From contig JALQBC010000009.1 in NCBI GenBank assembly GCA_023375675.1, positions 1 to 64,000 of the forward strand: a stretch of DNA of 64,000 nucleotides. The letters run 5' to 3'. Shown here one piece after another: positions 1 to 9,819 of the stretch. The notes beneath the pieces are model-generated. The model saw only the letters and a program-made list of their open reading frames with translations. It ran no database searches and had not been told where the DNA came from. Each line of letters begins with the position of its first letter. Position 1 is the first letter of the stretch. A program made the position numbers and the translations under genes. Origin of the DNA: Cytospora piceicola (taxonomy: Eukaryota; Ascomycota; Sordariomycetes; Diaporthales; Cytosporaceae).

Positions 1-1560
1 AACTATAGTTACTTAATAGAAAGCGGTTTTAAAACCGCTTTTAAACTTAATATATATACTTTTACTTAAATAAACTATAGTTATTTAATAAAAAGCGGTT
101 TTAAAACCGCTTTTAAGTCTAATATTAAAGGTTTAAATATTTTAATATATATATAAAATAATAAAAACTTAAGTTACTTAAAAGAAAGCGGTTTTAAAAC
201 CGCTTTTAAGCTATATATATATATATATTAAATAAAATAAACCTTAGTTACTTAAGAGAAAGCGGTTTTAAAACCGCTTTTAAGTATAATATTAAAGGTT
301 TAAATGTTTTAATATATATATAAAATAATAAGAACCTAAGTTACTTAAAAGAAAGCGGTTTTAAAACCGCTTTTACGCTATATATATATATATTAAATAT
401 AATAAACCTTAGTTACTTAACAGAAAGCGGTTTTAAAACCGCTTTTAAGTGTAATATTAAAGGTTTTAATATTTTAATATATATATAAAATAATAAAAAC
501 CTAAGTTACTTAAAAGAAAGCGGTTTTAAAACCGCTTTTAAGCTATATATATATATATTAAATAAAATAAACCTTAGTTACTTAAGAGAAAGCGGTTTTA
601 AAACCGCTTTTAAGTGTAATATTAAAGGTTTTAATATTTTAAGATATATATTAAATAAAATAAATATACGTTACTTAACAGAAAGCGGTTTTAAAACCGC
701 TTTTAAGCTTTATATATATATATTATAATAAATAAGCTATAGTTACTTAATAGAAAGCGGTTATATAACTACATTTAAGCTTAATATAAAAGGTTTTAAT
801 AATATAATATATATAATAAATATAATATATTTAATTTATTTAGTAAAAGACAGTTTTAAAACCGCTTTTAAGCTTTATATATATATATTATAATAAATAA
901 GCTATAGTTACGTAATAGAAAGCGGTTATATAACTATATTTAAGTTAAATACTAAAGGTTTTAATATTTTAATATATATATTAAATCTAATAAACATAAG
1001 TTACTTAACAGAAAGCGGTTTTAAAACTGTTTTTAAGCTTATTATATATACTTTTATTTAAATAAACTATAGTTACTTAATAAAAAGTAGTTATATATTT
1101 ACTTTTAAACTTAATATTAAAAGTTTTAGTATTTAAATATATATATTTAATAAAATAAACTATAGTTATATAATAAAAAGTAGTTATATAATTACTTTTA
1201 AGCTTAATATTAAATATTATAATACTTTAATATATATATATTAAAATATATAAAATATATATTATTTATTATAAAGTAGTTATATAAACTATTTATAAGC
1301 TTAATATATATACTTTATATATAATATATAATATAATTATTTAATAAAAAGTAATTATATAAATATTTTTAAGTTTAATATTAAATAATATAATATTTTA
1401 ATATATATATTAAATATATAAAACTTAAGTTATTTATTAATAAGTAATTATATAATTATTATATATATATATATATATATTAATATATATAATATATTAA
1501 ATTATAGTTATTTAAAAGAAAGTAACTATATAATTACTTTTAAAATTAATATATATTTAT
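1..1560. repeat. AT-rich tandem satellite with a 24-bp palindrome
   Basis: Extremely AT-rich array built around a perfect palindrome whose core reads gcggttttaaaaccgc, with AAAA on its left and TTTT on its right (one or two flank bases vary). Core starts are at 23, 95, 188, 262, 355, 427, 520, 592 and 685, so spacing alternates at about 72 and 93 bp, giving a higher-order unit of about 165 bp. Degenerate copies continue in register near 757, 850, 922, 1015, 1087, 1180, 1276, 1351, 1444 and 1522. The spacers repeat too: one type carries a run of alternating AT, the other an aggttt.aatattttaatatat block. The left end is cut by the window. I see no gene in it. Subtelomeric or pericentromeric satellite is an inference. 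Confidence 0.9.
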
Positions 1561-2244
1561 TTTATATATTATATTAAGTATTACGCTTTTTATTAAGCTT
1601 AATATTTAATTAAATAATATATTTAATAATTATAATTAGTATTAAATTTAATAGTATTTTATTTTAATTTTATTTATTTTTATTTTAATAGTAAAATATA
1701 TAGTAGTTCGAACAGATTTAAAGCCGGTTTTGAAAATGTACTACAGAAGTACTCTATAGTTGCCCTGTGCTGATCTGACCGATTACAAGGTCCCCGGTGG
1801 TAAATTTTGTGTGCAACTCAATCCCTGTCACGTCAGGGCCACTTCATGTGGGGCGTCAGCTCAGCTGGTAATCGGTAAATTTGTGCCCCTCCTTTTTTTT
1901 CCCCTACTGGAATTCAGGCCAGTTCGGGCAGGGGTCCTCAAGTGCTCAGTGAGGGGCACAAGCTGGAGTGGGGTCCTGTTTACCCCTGTCTCTGCCGAGA
2001 TCGGCCAATGAAAGGCTCTGGAAGGCGGACCTGGAGAAACCTGAGCATCCGTGGAAAAGTTGCTGGCGACTGGCCGTTGCAAGCTCCAGGTCATCGTCTA
2101 CAGCCAAGCTCGCTTCTCACTTAATCTTGACGCGGACGCGAGGAACCGATCCGTGTTAACTTCAACCAACTTCACAACACCCTCGACCCAAGTACACTTT
2201 TTCTTGGGACAATCCCCAGCCACTTTTTAGCACATTTAATCAAG
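1561..2244. other. Junction of AT satellite with unique DNA; TCP1 upstream region
   Basis: Bases up to about 1700 remain AT-rich without recognisable palindromes. Composition then shifts abruptly to about 50% GC. The rest is the upstream and leader region of the CCT1 gene. No other gene is supported; the small open frames here overlap each other on both strands and look like chance. Confidence 0.6.
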
Positions 2245-4015
2245 ATGGCTGCTTCTATGTTCCAGCAAAGTGGCAACGGCACGCTGTTCCTCGGCGGTCA
2301 AAAGATCTCTGGCACAGACATTCGCGACCAAAATGGTGAGCCTTCCACCTTCGAGTCGTCTACGAGAGAGGTCGAAGATACCCTGAAACTAACCACCACC
2401 ACCAGTCATTGCAACCCAGGCTATTGCGAATGTCGTCAAGAGCTCATTTGGTCCTAGCGGCCTCGACAAGATGATGGTCGACGACATAGGAGACGTTACG
2501 GTAACCAACGACGGCGCGACTATCCTGACTCTTCTGGACGTGGAGCACCCTGCTGGCAAGATCTTGGTCGACCTCGCACAACAGCAGGACAAGGAGGTTG
2601 GTGATGGAACAACATCAGTGGTTCTTATTGCTGCCGAGCTTCTGCGGAGAGCGAACGAGTTGATGAAGAACCGGATACACCCCACAACCATTATCACAGG
2701 CTACCGTCTGGCCATGCGCGAGGCTATCAAGTACATGCACGAGAACATCAGCATCAAGGTCGAGAACCTCGGACGCGACTCACTCATGAACATTGCGACC
2801 ACTTCCATGTCCTCCAAGATCATCGGCTCCGACTCCGACTTCTTCGCCAACATGGTTGTTGATGCTATGCAGGCAGTCAAGACGACCAACACCAGGAACG
2901 AGACCAAGTACCCCGTCAAGGCGATCAACATCCTCAAGGCACACGGCAAGGGCGCCCTGGAGTCCGTACTTGTGAAGGGATACGCACTGAACTGCACCGT
3001 TGCGTCGCAGGCGATGACGACAAACGTAAAAGACGCCAAGATTGCCGTGCTGGATATCAACCTGCAAAAGGAGCGCATGAAGCTGGGCGTGCAGATCACA
3101 GTCGAAGACCCTCAGCAGCTGGAACAGATCCGTGCGAGAGAGTCCGGGATGGTCATGGAGCGGGTAGAGATGATTTTGAAGGCCGGTGCAAACGTCATTA
3201 TGACCACGAAGGGCATTGATGACCTTTGCCTCAAGATGATTATCGAGAAGGGCGCCATGGCTATCCGGCGATGCAAGAAGGAGGATCTGCGACGGATAGC
3301 GAGGGCAACCGGTGCCACACTTTTGAGCACCCTGTCTGACCTGAACGGCGATGAGCGGTTCGATCCTTCTTACCTTGGCCATGCCGAGGAGGTTGTCCAG
3401 GAGCGCATCTCTGACGACGAGTGCATCTTGGTCAAGGGCACCAAGTCTTTCTCGTCCGCATCGATTATCCTGCGCGGACCCAACGAGTTCCAGCTCGACG
3501 AGATGGAGCGGTCAGTCCACGACTCCCTGATGGCTGTGAAGCGGACCCTTGAGAGCGGCAGCATTGTGCCTGGAGGTGGTGCGGTCGAGACCGCGCTACA
3601 CATCTACCTGGAGGAGTTCGCTGGAACCGTCGGCTCGCGGGAGCAACTGGCTATTGGCGAGTTTGCCCAGTCTCTCCTAGTCATCCCCAAGACGCTTGCC
3701 GTGAACGCCGCGAAGGATGCCTCAGAGCTCGTCGCCCAGCTGCGGTCAAGACACGCTCTCTCACAGAGGATTGCCGACGGCGACGCAAACGATGACGAGA
3801 AGACGATAGCACGAAAGAAGGGCTACAAGAACTACGGACTGGATTTGATGAAGGGCAAGGTCGTGGATGAGATCAAGGCTGGAGTCCTGGAGCCCAGCAT
3901 GAGCAAGGTCCGACAGCTGAAGAGTGCGGTGGAGGCCTGTATCAGCATCATGCGTATCGATACCCTTATCACACTGGATCCGGAGCAGCAGGAGGATGAC
4001 GGTCACGGTCACTAG
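2245..4015 (+). CDS. T-complex protein 1 subunit alpha (CCT1)
   Basis: Subunit alpha of the cytosolic chaperonin TRiC/CCT, the ATP-driven double ring that folds actin and tubulin. Two exons: 2245-2335 and 2406-4015, 566 residues, the usual length for the family. The first exon supplies the N-terminal strand (…TLFLGGQKISGTDIR) and the join restores VIATQAIANVVKSS in phase. Visible group II chaperonin signatures include DDIGDVTVTNDGATIL, the nucleotide-loop GDGTTS, and MKLGVQ followed by the apical segment ANVIMTTKGIDDLCLK; RRCKKEDLRRIA is typical of the alpha subunit. The tail is short and His/Gly-rich. It sits only about 700 bp from an AT satellite yet looks intact, as expected for an essential gene. 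Confidence 0.96.
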
Positions 4016-5174
4016 AGAGACACCGCTATACGGGTGGCGTTAGGGATAATAGAGAAAGACAGGAGAAAGTACAGTAGCTGGCACAATGCGGTGATGAATC
4101 AGAAGGCAACGTGTACAAATGCCACGACCACCATGGTCTTATCTGTGGCTCCCTATCTCAGGGTCCACATTCCAATCCGTCACTCGCTCCCCCATCCAAT
4201 CCCTAAGAGCCTCTCCGGGATAATCTGACGATTTCACTGTATGCAGGGGTAAAGTTGAGATAGCCGAGAACCCTGCGTTATGCAGTCGTTGATGAGTGAG
4301 CTTCCTCCCCCCAGCTGTTGGCACTGCCACCTGCCCTCTTGAGTGTCCCAGGCGAGATCCAGAGGCTCGGAAATGAGCGGCTTAGCTCGTACCCCAGAAG
4401 TTGCTGATACGTTGTTTCCCATTGGCATGTGACGGGCGCACCGCTACTCCCAAGCCTCCCTTAGTGAGAGCGAGATGTTCCTTTACGTCGAGTCTTTAGG
4501 GCGTTGATCTTGACGTAAAACTCAACCTTTGACAACCTTGGAAGCCGTAGTGGAGGGCAATATGACCTCTTTTGTGTGGTCCGGCCGTCCTGGCGGGCTG
4601 TACGGTGTGGTTTGGTTTACGGTGGACGGCGTTTCCAGAGTACGTGACCAAAGGAGCTGCGGCGCTGCGGCATGTGGCACACGCCATTGGACCGATGGGA
4701 AGCCTGGCTGCCTGGTAGCTAATACGGTCTGCTGCAGGGGTGCACAGTAAGTATTGTACATGTGAGACTCGCCGTACAGGATTTCCAAGGTTACTGGGTG
4801 CCATGTTGGACAATTCTCGAATACTCTAGCTGCCTGGGTATTTTAACCCCTTGGCGGCCGCACCTCGTGCCTTTGTTCCATTGTGTCTGACGGAACTGGG
4901 TTTGCGACTTGCCACACACTCAACCACCTTGTAGCCCCCAGAGGACACCATTATGTTTTAGGTTAGTAAATAATCGTGATCTTGTCCGCTATTCCGATTA
5001 TCATTCCGGCCGAATGCCTCGGCCTTACACAAGACTTTTCCCAGGGGTGTGAACGTATATATACACTAGGCTACCTTCCTTGAACAAAACCGACCGAGTC
5101 CCCCTGTCTCCCTCGTCTTTGAGGAGATTGATGTCCTACTTTCCAACAACATCTCACCCAGGCCACCAAGGAAC
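4016..5174. other. Intergenic region, TCP1 to LYC1-like gene
   Basis: About 1.16 kb without a supported gene. The left part is the probable TCP1 3' UTR and the right part the promoter of the acetyltransferase gene. No tRNA-like B box or repeat was found. Confidence 0.55.
5056..5063 (+). promoter_or_regulatory. TATA-like element upstream of the LYC1-like gene
   Basis: The octamer tatatata lies about 110 bp before the start codon at 5175. It is followed by a pyrimidine-rich leader (cccctgtctccctcgtc), the usual arrangement of a fungal core promoter. Position and composition are the only support. Confidence 0.35.
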
Positions 5175-6389
5175 ATGGGCTCTCCAGCCAACGGACTGCC
5201 CTCGGCAGATCATCCGGACCTAGTCCTGACAGAGTCGACCAAGGCTGAACTCCAACATGTCTGGAGCCTCCACCATCCCATGTGGGGCCCCGCCCTCCGG
5301 CTGCAGGATTACCTCGCCAGGGAGGAGTTCCTCATGACGGTGCCCCTTGCGAAGAACGGCGGCGTCACCCACTGGATCCTGACGGACCGGAACGCGCCAC
5401 CAAACAACAGGCCAATCTACGCGAGCTGCGAGTCCCTACGGAAGCGCGCGCTCACCAGCCGCCAGGGGCCCGACGGCCCGGTCCTGCAGGACGGCATCGC
5501 CCACGGCATCGCGAGCGTGTTCACCAACCCGGAGTTCCGCGGCAAGGGCTACGCGTCGCGGATGATGAAGGAGCTGGGGCCCCGGCTGGCGGAGTGGTCC
5601 GAGGGGCGGAAGGAGCCCAAGGAGGGGGGAGGGGCCAGCGAGGAGACCGCGGTGACGAGGTCGCTGTTCTCGGTCCTGTACTCTGACATCGGCAAGGAGT
5701 TCTACGCCAAGAACGGGTGGGCGGCGTTCGAGAGCACGCACCTTTGCTTCAAGCCGGCGCCTGCGGGCCCGGATGTGCCGCCTTCCAGTGCGAAGCCCCT
5801 TGGCTACCACGACCTGGCGATGCTGTGCCACCTGGACGAAAAGCTCCTCCGGGGGGCGATAAAACAGCGCGCAAGAGGGCTCGGGCAGGGCGGGCAACAG
5901 CAGGTGTGCGCGGCGTTGCTACCGGATCTGGATCAGTTCCTGTGGCACTTGATGAGAGAGGATTTCATGACGAAGCACATCTTCCACAAGACGCCCACGG
6001 TCAGGGGTGCCTCGTACGGCGAGCCGGGGAGGAGGATCTGGGCAGTTTGGACCCGGGGCTACTATGGAGGGCTGGAGAAAATCGAGGGGAACACTTTCCA
6101 CATACTGAGGGTTGTGGTCGAGGACGAGGAGGCGTGTCCCGAGGAGTATGTGGCTGAGGGTTTCAAGCATATCATCCAGCTGGCGCAGGCTGAGGCTGCT
6201 GAGTGGCGATCATTCGATATTCAGATGTGGAATCCATCGCAACTGTTAAGAAACGCGGCGGAAAAGAGTGGCCTTGAATACACGTTGGTGGACAGGGAGA
6301 AAGATAGCATTGCGAGTTTGATGTGGTATGGTGCTGAGCCCACAGAGACTGTCGATTGGGTTGCCAACGAGAAGTTTGCATGGTGTTAG
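5175..6389 (+). CDS. LYC1-family GNAT lysine N-acetyltransferase
   Basis: Single-exon gene of 404 residues. It resembles the fungal LYC1 family, whose founding Yarrowia member acetylates free L-lysine on the epsilon amino group during catabolism. The GNAT part is N-terminal: VFTNPEFRGKGYASRMMKEL (about residues 115-134) matches the acetyl-CoA loop consensus (R/Q)xxGxG/A, and FYAKNGWAAFES follows the usual beta-5/alpha-4 pattern. A C-terminal family-specific region of about 200 residues follows (VWTRGYYGG, LRVVVEDEE). The family is confident; the substrate is inferred. A Gly/Glu-rich insert near residue 145 is probably a flexible loop. Codon use is strongly GC-biased at third positions. Confidence 0.82.
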   Translation: MGSPANGLPSADHPDLVLTESTKAELQHVWSLHHPMWGPALRLQDYLAREEFLMTVPLAKNGGVTHWILTDRNAPPNNRPIYASCESLRKRALTSRQGPDGPVLQDGIAHGIASVFTNPEFRGKGYASRMMKELGPRLAEWSEGRKEPKEGGGASEETAVTRSLFSVLYSDIGKEFYAKNGWAAFESTHLCFKPAPAGPDVPPSSAKPLGYHDLAMLCHLDEKLLRGAIKQRARGLGQGGQQQVCAALLPDLDQFLWHLMREDFMTKHIFHKTPTVRGASYGEPGRRIWAVWTRGYYGGLEKIEGNTFHILRVVVEDEEACPEEYVAEGFKHIIQLAQAEAAEWRSFDIQMWNPSQLLRNAAEKSGLEYTLVDREKDSIASLMWYGAEPTETVDWVANEKFAWC

Positions 6390-6790
6390 TCGGGAATAAT
6401 GATAGAGCCATTTTCACTCCGAGCCTCTTCAACTCTTGGGGTGTATCGAATGTTGCATAGTCCACGATGCGAGGTTACTAAGTACTTGTTCTAGTAAGCA
6501 AGGAAGGCTACCTACTTATCTACTTAAGTAGGTAGGTATTGCATTGAAGAGCCACCACGGAGGGAGGGAAGCAACGGTCTTGTGGTGTGCCTTCCCTCTA
6601 CGAGCGGCCACAACGAACTGCTTCCGACTTTGCCCTCAAGGCAGAAGCCCAACCAGACACATGTTCTCGTCGTCTAAATTACCCACGGTAGTTCTAATAT
6701 TTTTCTAGAGTCCTAACATACTTCGTCCTCTTGTTTCCTTACCTCTTCTTGCAGCATCCTATACTCCCAAGCGTCAACAAGACAGTCGTC
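6390..6790. other. Intergenic spacer with an AGGTA inverted repeat
   Basis: No gene. Around 6508-6539 there is a near-palindrome of the spacer motif seen elsewhere in the window (ctacttatctac followed by ttaagtaggtaggta). The remainder is the upstream region of the Zip2-like gene. Confidence 0.6.
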
Positions 6791-9663
6791 ATGGAGGGGG
6801 GGGCTCACCATGCAGACCCTCAAACTCAAGCTCCTCCAGGACAGAACCACACGGAGGCTCTCAGGTATAACGTACTAGAAGAGGTCTTGCAATATGCCTA
6901 CGAACATGATCTGATCAGGGACCACCGTCTGGACTCGTTTTCCCTCTCACACCTCTTTGGAAACCTAATACAGAGCACCATACCGACCACGACAGAGGAC
7001 GGATTTACCGATATCACTCATCTTTCAGCATTGGAACTTCCCAACCCGACGCCTCGTAATGAGAAACCTACTGTGACGGATTCGGCTCTCAAGATCATAT
7101 GCGAAACTCGTCGTGAACTCTCAAATGAAGCTGTCAAGAGTCTTACCCAACAAGTCTGCAACGACGGAAACATCAGAGACCTGAAGCTCGAGCTGCCTGT
7201 CCTGCGAACAGATAACGATCGGGATATCATGGTGTTCCAAAGGGAGATGTTAGCCCGCCAAGTTGTTCACAAAGGAGACCATCGGATTCCATTCGAGCCC
7301 ATCGACATCGAGGCTGGTGAAGGTCTGGAACTCTCTGCCGAAGCCCGACTGGAAACCGAGGCATTCCTGGCTTATTTAGAGGGAGAGAAACTCGGGGCTA
7401 CGACCGAATCCACAAAATACCTATTGGGAATTCTTAGGGCTGAGCTCACTGAGAAGAATCGAAGGAGCTTTATCCAAGAACAAATAATGGATACTGCATG
7501 CCAGAAGGTGAGTTCTTAGCAGACATTCAGATCGCCTTCCTTAATTTACCCAGATACTGACTATCAAACCATCAGAACCCAGCACTAGGGAAGCTGGAGC
7601 TTCCAATCAGCCCAAAACTTGGACAAGAAAACTTCGTTCCTATATCGAACTCGCGTCTCGTTCCAATGCCCTCCTCCCCAAGCTCCTCGATGTTCAATGA
7701 CGACCTCGAAGCTGCCGAGGAATACTTATTCAAGGACACTGAGACGTTATATATGCCTACTTCGCCAATACTCGGCAACTTCCTGAAGGACTCTTCGCCG
7801 TGTATGGATATAGAACCGGAAAGAGAGCTTCTCAGCAGCCACAAGATCGAGATGCCGCTGCTGCCAGGGCTCTCACCAGCAAAGACTGAACTAGCAGAAG
7901 TAGACACCTTCAACAAATTTGTTACTGAGCAACTGGATATCAACAAAGAACTCGAAAACACCGTCTTCCTTGACAAGTTCCCAGAAGAGAACCTGGAATA
8001 CCAACTGGAAGTCATCGCAGATAGGACGATGAAGTCCATCGAACAAGAGCAGCTTCAGGCGACCGATGCTATAGCACGTGTCTTGGTGCCTGTCATGGAC
8101 TTCTCAATTTCAGAGCCAGAATGGACAAGGCTTCGCAACAGTGCATCAGCTATATTCAAGTGGGTCCAAGGCGGCCACACTGAGATTTTCAATCTTCCCA
8201 AGTGGCCAAGAGATATGCTTGCCGAAAGCAAGCTGATCTGGAGGCCGGTCGGACCTGGTACCGATTCCGTGTCCATAAGAGAAACGATAGAAGCGGGTGA
8301 AGATCTGATTCACTCCTTTATTGGACCTGAGGACGAGAAGAATATTCCCAGCAGTTCGGATTTTGTTCAGAGACGAAACACGTTGGTAGATATCGTAGTA
8401 GGGGACGGATTTGAAGCCATTGAGCCTCTACTTACGACTACCAAGCCTCGTACCCGTCTAGTCGAGATGGTGAAGAAGAGAGGACTTGATGATATCGACA
8501 TCACATTGAAGCGACAGCGCCTAGGTGAAAACAAGTATTTCGTTAACCAAGCAAGCGGAGGTTTCTCTTCACAAGAAGCGCTCACGAGGACGCACCAGGA
8601 TTTGAGAAGCCATGAGATACAGGCTTTACTTCAGCAGAGCTCTTTCAAAGCATCTGGAAGGTTGCTCGATCAATATAGAAAGCTATGCGCGCCACAGAGA
8701 TTGACGACCAGCAAATACTTTCCTGCCAAGGAAGGAAAACCGGATGAAATACCCGCACTTCCCTCCCCGCCAGAGTCATCCGAGCGGGATGAAGGACACA
8801 AAAGCCAGAACCCAATCGAGCCCGAGGCTGCGACACCGCCAAAGTCGGCACCCAGGGCACCATATCCCTCGATCAGCCTACCTTCCACCTCTATAACGGT
8901 CTTCATCTCCTTGAGCGTCACTCGTTATCTGATCAGCGCGCTCAATAGGCTCGTCCCAGGCCTAAGCCTGATAGAGCGAGACTACCGTGCATATAACACT
9001 TCTGTCTGGAGTCCAGGCTCTGTCTCTCGCGCGGAAGTAGTTCCTCCGCTTGCATATGATGCAGATATCACGGTGTCTCCAACGACTGGCATCATCATCA
9101 CGTCAATGATTTTGATCCGTCAGAAGCCACGCCCAGGACTATCCAAGAGTAGCTTCCAGGAGAGAATCGAAAAGGTTTCTACGCGATACGAGCGGGTCAT
9201 CGTCCTTATAGGGGGAGTAGGAGGCGACAACGACACTTTGAGGGAGATAACGGCCTCTGACTCGACAGCACTCACCGAGCTCCAAGGGTTCACAAATGGC
9301 CTTGAGTGCAGGGTAATGGTGTATCATGTCGGCGGTGGTGATGATACGCTATCGAGATGGGTTGCTTCTATGGTCTGTCGATATGCTCAGACGGATCAAC
9401 AAGAAGGCTTACTGGAGGCCGAGACTCTCTGGGAGCTGTTCATAAGGAGGGCTGGCTTCAATGTCTACGCAGCCCAGGTGGTTTCTAGCGAGTTGAAGGT
9501 GCCCAGGCCGGGGGAGGACAGTACGGATCTGTCTCGCCATGGGCTGGCCGCATTTGTGACGATGACTAGAGCCGAGCGCAAGGAAAGGTTTGGCCAGCTA
9601 GTTGGGCTCCGGGTTCTGGAGCGAGTCAGCCGCATTGTCGACGAGATCTGGAACAAGGGCTGA
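6791..9663 (+). CDS. Zip2/SHOC1-like protein with inactive XPF-fold domain
   Basis: Two exons, 6791-7507 and 7576-9663, 934 residues. The intron has GTGAGT and CAG borders and joins in phase 0. The first 600 residues are acidic and disordered with helical stretches. From about residue 640 the chain resembles the XPF/ERCC4 nuclease fold: FISLSVTRYLISALNRLVP, then IERDYRAYN, then the strand ADITVSPTTGIIITS where active XPF carries the ERKxxxD motif, then RYERVIVLIGG. It ends with a helical region resembling HhH (LWELFIRRAGFNVYAAQVV). Loss of catalytic acids on an XPF fold is the hallmark of Zip2/SHOC1/MZIP2, partners of Zip4-Spo16 in meiotic crossover formation. Assignment rests on motif-level resemblance; a catalytically dead XPF relative of other function remains possible. 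Low codon bias fits a rarely expressed gene. The stop lies 156 bp from the convergent WD40 gene. Confidence 0.6.
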
Positions 9664-9819
9664 AGACAACTTGGAGAGTATCAAGCTGCATCGAATATTT
9701 CAAATCTGGAGCTGGACGGCGAGAGCTCTTATATGCTTCGTCAGATATCTAGCCTCATCATAGTGCTCAAAAGTGGCTGGGAGCTATTAACTTTATATAG
9801 GCAGAGCAGTAGCAGCAGG

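Noticed and set aside
1..1560. CRISPR-like array
   Set aside because: Host is a fungus; spacers are themselves repeated, and the repeat is a palindrome in an AT satellite.
2780..3382. 200-codon minus-strand frame opposite TCP1
   Set aside because: Mirror of a strongly biased coding exon; no domain, and TCP1 on the plus strand is certain.
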